From the NCBI RefSeq assembly GCF_029227915.1, contig NC_079887.1, positions 17,297,650-17,361,649 of the forward strand: DNA of 64,000 nucleotides, read 5' to 3'. This DNA comes from Hydractinia symbiolongicarpus. Taxonomy: Eukaryota > Cnidaria > Hydrozoa > Anthoathecata > Hydractiniidae. The number at the start of each line of letters is the position of its first letter. Position 1 is the first letter of the stretch. The notes below the pieces were generated by a model that did not search any database, had not been told where the DNA came from, and was given only the letters and a program-made list of their open reading frames with translations. Below, one piece after another: positions 9,539-18,676 of this stretch. The translations under genes and the position numbers were made by a program.

Positions 9539-10193
9539 TTAATCAGTTGCTGGTAAGTTTGTTAACACCAAAGAAACATGTGCGGTGATGTCCTTTTCGG
9601 AGATTTCATCTTCCAGTTCCGGCTGGCAAGATGGTGTTCGTGATAAAGCATCTGCGTCTGTCATTTTACTGCCACTGACGTGTTCAGCATAAATGTCGTA
9701 CTTTAGTAAACGCATTCCCATAAGCTGGATCCGTGGAGACATCTCGGCTAATGGTTTGTAATTCAAGATAGGGACTAACGGCTTATGGTCGGTGTGCACT
9801 AAGACCTTCGACATTCCATGAATGTATCGAGACATCTTTTCGCAACCCCATGTAACAGCAAGCATTTCGATTTCAATGTTGTGATAGTTTTTGTTTCGCT
9901 TTAGAGAGTTACCTTGATGCATAAGCGACTGATTTGCATTGGTGCTGTTCATCTTGTTGCATCAGGATAACACTGATGCCATTTAGTTTACTTCCGTCTG
10001 CTCGTAGTTTGGTTGGGCGGTGTACATCATAGTGTGCTAACACTGGTTGGGTCGATAATGTGTCCTTAATGCGGCTGAATGCCTGCTCATGAACTGCCGT
10101 CCAGGTCCAACTGTTCTTTGTACTTAACAGTTCCCGTAATGGTTCCGTGGCTTGTGCTAAATTTGGGCTGAATGTAGCCAGTTGCTGCGCCAT
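9539..10193 (-). pseudogene. pol: RNase H of LTR element 2
   Basis: Two overlapping frames carry the RNase H fold: ATEPLRELLSTKNSWTW (connection), the first Asp region LRADGSKLNGISVILMQ (usual Asp-Ala-Ser altered), NIEIEMLAVTWGCEK with the catalytic Glu, HTDHKPLVPIL with the next Asp, and the end block TDADALSRTP. The frame changes at about 9910, where the expected YASR-SL is duplicated or shifted. Confidence 0.87.
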
Positions 10194-10249
10194 ACTCAGG
10201 AATCTTCGAAGTTCGGTAATATTCGTTGGAGCTGGGTATTTCCTCTACT

Positions 10250-11217
10250 TTATCCGGTACTGGCTGTATCCTTTTTTGCTGTGATTCGGTGTCCCAAAAG
10301 TTCTACCTCTGTTTTACGGAACTCACATTTGTCAGTGTTGAGCGTAACACCTGCCTCTGTCAGTCTCTTTAGTACGGCTCTCAATTTCGTATCGTGATCC
10401 TCTAAATCTTTACCGAAGACTAGTAGGTCATCAGTGCTTTTCACTATCCCCGGCAGCCCTTCAATGATTTGGTCACGACGTTTATTGAAGATCTCTTGCA
10501 ATGATGTTAGTCCGAAGGGACCTCTTGTTGGGCAGAATCGTCCGAACGGTGTGATGAATGTTGCCATCAGTTGGCTGGAGTCATCTAATGGCATCTGCCG
10601 ATATCCCGAATTGGCGTCAAGTTTTGACATCACGCGGCATTGAGTTTCGCTGTTCCGAGTTTCGCAAGAGTCTCATCAACGCTCTCCAGTTGGTAGAATT
10701 CTCGCTTGGTGAATGCGTTTAACTTTGTGAGGTCAATGCAAAAGCGCATACTGCCATCCGATTTCTTGGTTAAAACAATTGGGTGGCACCAGTCTGTTGG
10801 TTCTGTAACTTCTCGTATGACTCCCATATCCTTCATTCGCTGGATCTCTGCTTTTAAGGGTTCCAACAGTGGTAATGCTACATTCCGTGGTGCTGTCAAG
10901 TGGTAGGGTACTGCATCTTCGGTTAATTTGATGTTGATCGGGTCTCCGGTGATACATCCTAATCCGGTAAATAGTGTTGGGAATTCTTGAATAATGTCTT
11001 GATTGTCCTCAGATACTTGTGACACTGTGCTATTGACTGGCTTGTTAAATGTGAGTATCTCTAAACGTTTTATAGCCGGTTTGCCCAATAAGGGCACTCT
11101 CAAGTTTCTGCAAACATACACTACCTCGTTTGACTGTTTATCGCCCCATTTTAGCAACGTTGTTATATATCCAAGGCATTGTAACTTTTCTGCTGATGGA
11201 CCGTCAGTGTCTTCCCT
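10250..11217 (-). pseudogene. pol: Reverse transcriptase of LTR element 2
   Basis: The minus-strand frame from about 11217 gives the protease-RT linker (PLLGKPAIKRLEIL), the RT fingers (DWCHPIVLTKKSDGSMRFCIDL), then after one frame shift at 10633 LDANSGYRQMPLD, the catalytic variant KSTDDLLVFG (near 10412-10438) and LLGHRITAKK. A further shift near 10245 separates it from the RNase H part. One Cys-to-Thr type change sits before the DD pair. Confidence 0.9.
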
Positions 11218-12167
11218 GTGCGTCTGATGTCCTTCATGGTTCTTCCGAATTGTTTTAGCTGTGGTACGCCTACGACTGTGACATCCGCTCCAGTGTCTAC
11301 TTTGAATTTTATTTTTCCATTTTTGACCGTTATATCTGTTTCCCATGGCTCGTCCTGACTTGACAACCCTTGCGTACCCTCCACTGTTCCAAGAAAAAGG
11401 CTGTTCATTGCGGCTTCTTCTGCTTGTATTTCCTTCACATTTCTTCCTCGGCACACTTTACTCTGTGCAAAATGGTTTGAGTTCCAACAGGTGTTGCATC
11501 TTCTTCCCCAGGCTGGGCAAAAATTCCGTCCAAATTGGTGCTGTCTCAAGCAGAACTTGCAGTTGGTCCCGTTGCTCTTTGCTGCTGCAGATTGCTTCTG
11601 CTTCTGGTCGTATCGTCTTCCTATTGGAATTGGTTTCCCCAATATTGCGTTGATATCACCCTGTCCCTGGTCAACAGCTGTGGCTGCAGTCTTGTATGCA
11701 CCCATACCTTCTGTCGCTTTTTCACCCGCTCTACACATCTCTTCCGCTGTTTTTAAATCTAAATCCTTTTTGCTGAGCAGCTTTTGTCGTAAATTGTCAT
11801 CCAAAATACCTCCCACAAATCTGTCTCGTATTATTCCTTGAACGCAATTGTCACAATAGTTACAGTTTTTGACCAAAACTTTGAGGTCTGTGCAAAAATC
11901 ATGGAACTTTTCTCCTTCCTGTTGTTGTCGATGATTGAACGTATGTCTCTCCATGGTTTCATTGATGACTCCATTTGTAAACACTTCTAAGGCATCGATA
12001 ATGCCCTTTGTAGTGGCCGCTGCTTCCGGCGACAAGGTAAGAGATTCGTAAATGTTACTTGTTTGTGGAGTAAAAGTGAAACGTAGCATCGCACACTGGT
12101 ATGCAGGAGATTGTTTTTCAAGTTCAGTCAAAATGGCATAATCCTGCCATTTTTGCTTCCAGCTTTT
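11163..12167 (-). pseudogene. gag: gag C-terminal part and protease of LTR element 2
   Basis: Frame open from 12167 down to 11163. It gives a capsid-type region (KWQDYAILTELE, MERHTFNHRQQQEGEKFHDF, IIRDRFVGGILDDNLRQKLL), two Cys/His knuckles (CKFC...H...C and CNTC...H...C near 11440-11530), then an aspartic protease with FKVDTGADVTVVG near 11290. A frame shift at about 11215 lies between the protease and RT. The gag N-terminus is cut off at 12167 by the non-LTR element; its first 24 codons lie at 16414-16485. Confidence 0.88.
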
Positions 12168-12185
12168 AAGTAAGTAAGTAAGTAA
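12168..12185 (-). repeat. (TTAC)n tail of non-LTR element 1
   Basis: Four to five tandem AAGT units on the plus strand mark the 3' terminus of the element. Microsatellite-like tails rather than poly(A) are typical of CR1-related non-LTR elements. Confidence 0.85.
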
Positions 12186-12449
12186 ACATTTATTTACCTA
12201 AGAAATGACAATTTACATTAGTAAAAGAATAAATTAGCAATTAGGAAGGAGACTTTCCCGATAGCCAAGGCTAAACAAAGGAGAAAGCCACCAAGAAAAA
12301 TGTGAAATATTTTCATATGTCAGTAAATACTGTAAGTTTACAAAGATTAAAATGAAAAAGCATTATTGATTATAATTAGTATAAATGAAAATTCAGTACC
12401 ATATAGTCAAATAGAAAAAAGTAATGAGACAAAATAATGAAGAGGAAAG

Positions 12450-14417
12450 CTAGTTGATGTATTGACTCATGTAGAAACTTGTAGCTAGGGATTTGATTGT
12501 GCTTAATTTACAGTTTGTGAGGTTAGTATCAGGATAATTTCTTTGCAGATTGTTCCACTGTAATGTGGAGATTCTAGAGAATGAAAAAAATCCAAACGTC
12601 GATGTGTTAACTGTTGGTTCAATAAGCAAACCAATTGTGTTACATCTAGTTTCATGAGAGTGTGAGATTCGATCAAATTTGAGTGAGGTAAGTGTGTCAG
12701 ATGGGAGGTTAGAGTTTAGGAATTTGTGGATAAATTGAATGTTAAGGACTTTAACTAGGTCGAAGAATTTAAGAATTCCAAGTTCTGCAAATATAGGCAA
12801 AGATGGGGATCTTGGTTCACTGAAGGTGATCAGCCTAAGGGCAGCCTTTTGGAGGGTAAGTATTCTGTGGGCTACTGTGGTGTCTCGAGTGCCCCATACT
12901 TGGCAAGCATAGCTTAAGTGAGAACTAAAGATAGCATGGTAAATGTTTAGCAGGGATTTTAGGGGAACATAGTGACGAATTTTAGATAACATCCCATTGG
13001 CTCTTTGAAGTTTAGTAGCCACAGATGAGACATGATACTTCCAGGAAAGATGTTCATCAACATGAACACCCAGGTATTTCACACTTTTGCTAGGATAAAT
13101 GCGCTTACCGCATAGAATCAAAAAAGGTAAAAATTCAAGCCTGGGAGATTGGGATCTAAATACAAGAAACTCTGTTTTGCTGGAGTTCAGTGATATTTTG
13201 TTGGCGTTAAGCCAACACACAAGGCGTTTAAGATCAGCATTCATCCCTCTACAAAGGGATTCTAGTGATTTTGAGAATTTCAGCAGATGAGTGTCGTCAG
13301 CAAAATGATAGGTCTCTGACGATTTGATACAATTATGCAGATCATTAATATACAACAAGAACAGCAGCGGACCAAGAACAGAGCCTTGAGGCACACCATG
13401 TAGAATGGCTTTAAGTTGAGATTTGAATTCACCGATTGAGACATACTGGAGACGACCAGTTAAATAAGACCTGAACCAATCATTTGCTTTTCCCCGAATA
13501 CCATAGTGATTTAGCTTGGATAGAAGGATTTTGTGGTCAACAGTATCAAAAGTTTTTTGTAAGTCGACAAACACTCCACAGGCAAGCTCACCTTTGTCAA
13601 GGCAATGTCTAATGCGTTCAACTATAGTAAGCACAGCCTGTGATGTTGAATGCTGTTATCTGAATCCAAACTGTTTGGGATATAGGATATCATGGTTGTT
13701 GAGAAAGCCTATGATTCTGTTGTACATAACCTTTTCATAGATTTTCTCAATGTTTGACGATAATGAGATTGGTCTGTAATTTGACACATCTATAGAAGAA
13801 CCTTTGTTTTTGTAAACAGGCACCACTCTGGATGTTTTTAAAGATGTAGGAAAGATACCAGATTCAAACGAAAGATTGATCAAAATTGATATAGGTTTGG
13901 AAATATCATTTTCCAACAATCTTAGAATTTTGATTGGAATACTGTTTGGTCCAGAAGATTTTCCTGGAGAGATGTTGCCAATAATCCCGATGATTTCTTC
14001 TTGATTAACAGGTGATAAGAAAATTGACTCTGGGTTTGGGTTTTTGAGGTAGTCAGAGTACCTCTTGGATGTAGGTGGAATTTTGTTCCCAATAGAATTT
14101 GCTATGGATGTAAAAAAGTCATTAAAACTATTGGCAATATCAATCTGGTTTGTCTCAAGTTTACCGTCAACCTGAATGGAAGAAGGAATATTAGATTTCA
14201 ACGGTTTCGTAGAAATAATGCTACGAACACCCTCCCAAATTTTGTGCATGTTATTTGAAAAAAGGTTAAAGTAATTGGTATAATGGTTTGTTTTACTTTG
14301 TCTGCATAAGCTGACAATCATGTTTCGGTAGCGTTTGAAAAGTTGTCGGAACTCTGATTTAGAATCTGGATCTTTGGCTTTAGTGAATTTCCGAAAATAA
14401 AAATCACGTTTAGACAT
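12450..14417 (-). pseudogene. Reverse transcriptase of non-LTR element 1 (ORF2, C-terminal half)
   Basis: Starts on the linker after the endonuclease (SKSEFRQLFKRYRNMI) and covers all RT blocks: NYRPISLSSNIEKIYEKV, KQFGFR, VFVDLQKTFDTVDHKILL, LHGVPQGSVLGPLLFLLYIND, the catalytic FADDTHLL (near 13300) and the thumb KYLGVHVDEHLSWK. A single in-frame TAA near 13650 (right after QFGFR) is the only break in almost 2 kb, and the 394-codon part after it is open. About 240 bp of 3' untranslated sequence follows to the tail. Confidence 0.93.
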
Positions 14418-14422
14418 GGATT

Positions 14423-15364
14423 TTATGATGGCAGAAGTAATCCATGGTTTTTGTTGGGTTTGATTTGCCTTTTGGTGAGCCTGCCTGTGGGAACGTGTCT
14501 GTCAACAAGCTTTTGAATTTTAGAATTAAAAATGTCAAAACAGCTGTTTGGGTCAATTGGTCCAGGACTATTAAACTCAACACCCCAGTCAATATCCAGG
14601 TAATCTAAAATGAAATTATGTTCGTCAAATTTGGACCAGTTTTGGTATTGAATATTTTTTTCTGAGTTGTTAGTCAATTGGTCAGGTAATATAAAGAATT
14701 GAGGCAGGTGATCAGAGATCATGTGAATAAGGTTACAAGAGATTGATGGTTGACCAGTGACAGAGAAAAAAATATTATCAATTAATGTCTTGGAAGTCGC
14801 TGCTATTCTTGTTGGTAATAAGATCTGGGGAAGTATAAGGTGGGAGCCGAGTATATCAATGAAGGCAGAGAGTTCTGCATCTTCATTGAGTTTTAAAAAA
14901 TTTTTATTGAAATCCCCCAGTAGAAGGATTTGTTTCTTTTCAATGCAGACTTTATTGAGCAAGGGTTTTAAGAAATCACGATTAAAGGAATTTGTTGACA
15001 TACAAGGATGTCGATAAATGCTACCGACAATTAAGTTGGTTGTGTTAGGCAAGATAATCTCTGCAAAACTTGATTTCAAGTATTTAGATTGGTACATAAT
15101 GTCATCCAAGTCTGTACGAGGAATGAAATTATACTGGTCAGAAATATACAACAAGCTCCCTCCTGCTGAGGATTCAGTGGGGGTGGATAAGCACTGGTAA
15201 CCTTCTATATGGTAATTGAAAGTTGGTGGTGAGCCTTTGATAAAGCGGGTTTCAGTAATACCAATAAAAGAGAACTCATGTCTCAAAAGGGCCAAAAGGG
15301 TGTTAAATTCATCAAAGTGTTTAGCCATTGAGGCAATGTTAAGATGAAAAGCTGAGAGCGACCT
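14423..15364 (-). pseudogene. Endonuclease domain of non-LTR element 1 (ORF2, N-terminal half)
   Basis: Apurinic-like endonuclease (exonuclease-endonuclease-phosphatase fold) that nicks target DNA. Visible motifs are FHLNIASM, the metal-binding Glu in FIGITETRF, GSIYRHP, LLLGDFN and ISDHLPQFF. The frame changes near 14455 before the RT half. Otherwise continuous. Confidence 0.9.
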
Positions 15365-15561
15365 TGGAGTTAGATTAAGATTGTTAAAGTCCTCACATTC
15401 ATAGTATTTACAACTAGTTGTATGAAAATTGATACTGTCAGCATCGTGTGTAGCAGAAAGAAGAGAAAAGTGATTCCGTAGTTTTTGTTAGTTGTTAGTG
15501 TAGTTGTTTCCGTAGTTGAGCAATTCATTTTGGTAGAACCCAGGAAACCATTCAACTATTT

Positions 15562-16262
15562 GATCCACATGTGTAATTTTTTGTGTTTTTCATCGGTTTT
15601 ATCAAATTTTGTAAAAAAAGCTTCATTTTGATATTTGTAACTGTAGATGAGTTTGTTTCTTTTCAGTTGTCTGCATTCAAATCCCAGTCTTTAATAAAAT
15701 CGATTCAAATTTTTGGAAATGTAGATTTTGCTGTTTGGTGGCAGCTTAATTTCCTCGAAATTTATATTTTCAGTTTTTTTTTTGTTTTCTAAGAGTTTTT
15801 GACAATTTTTGCGATTGAGGAAGCGTACAATAGTTTTTTTTATTTGATTTTTCTTCGCAGGAAGCCTATGACAAGACTCGATATCGGATTTCGTAACGTT
15901 GACCTCCATTTTGTTGAAAATCTCTATCATTTTATCTTCCAGTTGATCATCATCTATATCATTTGTTACACCTGAAATCTCAATATTGCTACGTCTGCCG
16001 TATTGGTTTGTTGCCTCTGTAGTCAGTTGGAGATCTCTTAACTCTTTGTTTTGTTCATATACAGTATTTTCTAAAGCTTCAATTTTTTTTGCATTTTCTT
16101 GTTTTGTTCGATCAAATTGCTTATAATTTTATTTTTCATTTCGTTCAAATCACAATCAATTTTTTCACTTTTTGAATTTAGGTTATCAATTCGTGATTCA
16201 ATATGATCAAAACCTTCTTTCAATTGTTTTTCAAGGCGAGCTATAGTCGGTCTCTTAATCAT
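15562..16262 (-). pseudogene. ORF1 protein of non-LTR element 1
   Basis: ATG at 16262 opens a Lys/Glu-rich coiled coil (IARLEKQLKEGFDHIESRID). After a frame change come VNVTKSDIESCHRLPAK and TIVRFLNRKNCQKLLENKKK, an RRM-like RNA-binding block typical of L1-type ORF1 proteins, then GFECRQLKRNKLIYSYKY beyond an in-frame TAA near 15690. It ends near 15562. Nucleic-acid chaperone role known for the family. Broken by at least one frameshift and one stop. Confidence 0.78.
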
Positions 16263-16413
16263 GTTATTGGTCTCGGCGCGTTGCTATGCTATTTCTTCGG
16301 AGCACGTCCGTCCTCATCGGAAGTCAGAAATGATCACTTGATATATCCCACTCATAACATCTCATAACTGAACAGCCTAAAACTTAGCTCATACCAAAAA
16401 AATTGTGGATTAT

Positions 16414-16485
16414 GAAAGCTGCATAACGATCAACGGATATGTCTAACGATGGAGGTGAGAGTACAGTTTTCAACGACTCCGCCAT
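16414..16485 (-). pseudogene. gag: gag N-terminus of LTR element 2 (split exon-like piece)
   Basis: ATG at 16485-16483 begins 24 codons (MAESLKTVLSPPSLDI and so on) that end exactly where the non-LTR element starts; the capsid frame picks up at 12167 with KSWKQKWQDYA. The start lies 263 bp inside the 5' LTR, after a primer binding site. Confidence 0.85.
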
Positions 16486-16747
16486 AACGACTAAATGAAG
16501 TACTAATAAAATAATTTCAAGCATATAAGGAGAACTTGGTTTCACCAGGTTGCAGATAGAAACACAATATCCACACAGAAAATTCCACAAAGTTCTGTTT
16601 TCTGTACGAGTAAATATGTCTTCGTGTTGCCACTGAAGTAGACGAATATTGAATGTGTACGAATTAATTAATCATATGAGTATTAAGTCACCAAGTTCAT
16701 TAATTTCCATCAGTTATCGAACAATTTTCAATTTTCCCTCGTGGTGC
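16486..16747 (-). other. Element 2 5' untranslated leader
   Basis: Sequence between the primer binding site and the gag ATG, with no ORF on the coding strand. Confidence 0.6.
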
Positions 16748-16765
16748 TTTCTACTTGCAGCGCCA
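16748..16765 (-). other. Primer binding site of element 2
   Basis: On the coding strand, TGGCGCTGCAAGTAGAAA follows the 5' LTR directly. TGG at the first position is complementary to the CCA end of a tRNA, the normal primer. The tRNA species is not identified. Confidence 0.75.
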
Positions 16766-16858
16766 TGTTATAATCGAATCTTAAAAATCCCTATTGCCGG
16801 AACCGACAAATATAAACATAAGACTATTCATAATGGCGGACACGCACAGTCCCTAACA
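16766..16858 (-). repeat. 5' LTR of element 2
   Basis: Same 93-bp sequence as 8180-8272 with one visible difference, flanked on the right by the second TTCTG. Confidence 0.92.
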
Positions 16859-17360
16859 TTCTGATAGTGAAGCTGTGTGCACACAAACAAACTGCCAAAC
16901 GTGTAACACAAGAAGAATTGCTAAAATAATACCTGTTGTTCCAGATGATGTTGTTCCAGATGAAGTTGTTCCAGATGAAGAAAAAAATTTGGACATGCGA
17001 ACACGAACAGTGACTGAAGACAAAACTCCAGAAACCAAACTAGAAACACATCAGCATCACAACGACAAGAAGTGTTTGCAAACTAAAAGTCATCCTTGGA
17101 AATCATATCTTTCACGAAGTAAGAAGAAACAATAGAAACACGTGACGTTGATAACAGAACTTATGTTACACGAAATTTGGACAGTATTCAGTGATACTGG
17201 ACGCAAAACATTTATGAAGAAGTACACACATTATGTTCACATCTTTTGTTAATCACGCTTTGCGAACATGTAAATAAGAAGCATGTGAAATAAAAAATGC
17301 TTTTCAAAGAAGTTAATCATGTATTTACTTATGTGATGGTTTATGTTTTATTATGTGGAA
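16859..17360 (+). other. Element 1 3' region with C-terminal extension ORF
   Basis: One frame is open to 17135 and includes VVPDDVVPDEVVPDEE, encoded by an 18-bp tandem repeat near 16935-16986, then a basic end. It is probably the tail of the element 1 polyprotein, cut off by element 2; no envelope features (signal peptide, membrane helix) are visible. From 17136 to 17360 there is non-coding A/T-rich sequence. Confidence 0.5.
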
Positions 17361-17578
17361 CGACGACGTTCGATGAATCAACAACACGATGACGTTCGAT
17401 GAATCAACAACACGATGACGTTCGATGAATCAACAACACGATGACGTACGATGAATCAACAACACGATGACGTTCGATGAATCAACAACACGATGACGTA
17501 CGATGAATCAACAACACGATGACGTTCAATTGATGAGCAACACGACGACGTTCGATTGATGAACAACACGATGACGTA
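17361..17578 (+). repeat. 26-bp minisatellite in element 1
   Basis: About eight copies of a 26-bp unit (CGATGACGTTCGATGAATCA plus AC-rich end) with repeats starting at 17365, 17391, 17417 and so on. The last units diverge (TTGATGAGC). There are no spacers between units, so it is not a CRISPR array. It lies just before the polypurine tract. Confidence 0.9.
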
Positions 17579-17593
17579 ATGAAGGATTCGATC

Positions 17594-17607
17594 AAGAAAG
17601 AAGAGGA
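17594..17607 (+). other. Polypurine tract of element 1
   Basis: AAGAAAGAAGAGGA directly precedes the 3' LTR at 17608, the standard primer site for plus-strand synthesis. Confidence 0.8.
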
Positions 17608-17777
17608 TGTAGTATTTGTATATAATCGGCGACGGTGAGAATTGTAGAGAGATAGGACGTGGAGACGAAATATAAATATGGCGGTATATTTTGATATAAG
17701 AAATCGTGTGTGTCACATAGTTGATCGGTCAGACTAATCTAGGTTCATCTTAGTCAGCTAGGTAAAAGAACAGTACA
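17608..17777 (+). repeat. 3' LTR of element 1
   Basis: Matches the 5' LTR throughout, with canonical ends TGTAGT...GTACA, followed by GTAAT at 17778-17782. Confidence 0.92.
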
Positions 17778-17782
17778 GTAAT

Positions 17783-17912
17783 AGAGTCTTTAAAAAAATC
17801 CCCTCCTGCTCAGGCATATTCCTGATCGATTCATTTCCCAGAAAATGTGTAACAAAGCAGTTAAAAGGGATCCCTTGGCGCTCGAGTATGTTCCGGATTA
17901 TTTCCTGAGGAA
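17783..17912 (+). pseudogene. DUF4116-like repeat gene, right part
   Basis: After the second target duplication the repeat resumes: HIPDRFISQKMCNKAVKRDP then LEYVPDYF. One frame change lies close to the LTR junction. It ends by about 17912 where the second non-LTR element begins or the sequence becomes unrecognisable. Together with 3890-4099 it shows that element 1 landed inside a unit of this repeat gene. Confidence 0.7.
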
Positions 17913-17932
17913 TTATAAAAAAATTTCATCAA

Positions 17933-18676
17933 GTGATGAAAGAAATAAGAAAATCAAATCTTAGGAAATTAATAGTAGCTCATTTAAATATCAACTCACT
18001 AAGAAATAAATTTAAGGCTCTTAAAGAAATTGTGAAAGGCAATGTTGACATATTAATGATCTCCGAAACAAAGTTAGATGAGTCATTTTCAGAACGTCAG
18101 TTTCTCATAGAAGGTTTTAAAATACCATTTAGATTAGATCGTAACAAAAATGGTGAAGGTATTACGCTCTTCGTACGAGAAGATATACCTGCCAATCTTC
18201 TAAAAACAGTAACATCTTTTGAAGGGATTTATGTCGAAATTACTTTAAACAAGAAAAAGTAGCTTTTAAGTTGGAGCTACAATCCTCATCATTCTAACTT
18301 GAAATCTCATCCCTCATCTCTTCAAGGGGATTTAAATTGGTATATTTCTAAGTACGATCATTTTCTCATTCTGGGCGACTTTAATGCAGAAGTTAAAGAT
18401 GGCGCTATGAAGGACTTTTGTAACCATTTTAACTTAAAGAGTCTGATAACTGTTCCAACATGCTTTAAGAATCCGTCAAAACCAACATGTATTGATTTAT
18501 GCCTGACTTATTCGCCAAGAAATATTCAAAATTCCTACGTCGTTGAAAGTGGACTGTCTGATTTTCACAAAATGACAGTTGTGGTAAATAAGTCATCTTT
18601 TCATAAATTAGCACCTAAAGTAACCCTTTATCGTGATTACAAAAGGTTTTGCAATGTCCATAACATAAATCCATAA
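17933..18676 (+). pseudogene. Endonuclease of non-LTR element 2
   Basis: Motifs in order are LIVAHLNINSLRNKF, ILMISETKLDESF (catalytic Glu), the inner sheet ITLFVREDIPANLL, then after a TAG at 18260-18262 ILGDFNAEVKDG, CIDLCLTYSPR and the end block SGLSDFHKMTV, where the His of SDH is kept as SDFH. Two pieces separated by one stop. Confidence 0.85.

Larger units (their letters stand above)
12168..16413 (-). mobile_element. Non-LTR retrotransposon 1 (CR1/Jockey-like), inserted in gag of element 2
   Basis: Minus-strand element with an ORF1 (coiled coil plus RRM-like block), an ORF2 with endonuclease and RT, and at its 3' end a (TTAC)n tail (plus-strand AAGTAAGTAAGTAAGTAA at 12168-12185). Its limits are fixed by the gag reading frame, which stops after codon 24 at 16414 and resumes at 12167. 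Length is 4246 bp, close to full size. No clear target duplication is visible. CR1/Jockey assignment rests on domain order and tail type. Confidence 0.85.
8180..16858 (-). mobile_element. LTR element 2 (Ty3/gypsy type), inserted in element 1
   Basis: Bounded by 93-bp LTRs (8180-8272 and 16766-16858) and by the direct repeat TTCTG (8175-8179 and 16859-16863). The coding strand is minus: primer binding site at 16748-16765, gag start at 16485, protease, RT, RNase H, integrase, then a purine tract next to the left LTR. The two LTRs differ at one position that I can see (CACAATCCC versus CACAGTCCC). A non-LTR retrotransposon sits inside gag. Several frame breaks make it inactive. Confidence 0.93.
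4100..17777 (+). mobile_element. LTR element 1 (Ty3/gypsy type), containing nested insertions
   Basis: Bounded by 170-bp LTRs at 4100-4269 and 17608-17777 and by the 5-bp direct repeat GTAAT (4095-4099 and 17778-17782). Plus-strand gag with two zinc knuckles is followed by pol in the order RT, RNase H, integrase, which defines the Ty3/gypsy class. A purine tract lies just before the 3' LTR. The LTRs differ at about three positions over 170 bp. Element 2 is inserted at 8180, after the integrase. No tRNA-type TGG primer binding site is evident after the 5' LTR. Confidence 0.92.

Noticed and set aside
12168-16413. Target-site duplication of the non-LTR element
   Set aside because: The flanking gag sequence joins directly (codon 24 to 25) without a clear repeated segment; any duplication would be too short to claim.
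16859-17135. Envelope gene of element 1
   Set aside because: No signal peptide, membrane helix or fusion region; only a short acidic repeat and basic tail.
17361-17578. CRISPR-like direct repeats
   Set aside because: Units are head to tail without spacers and lie inside a eukaryotic LTR element.
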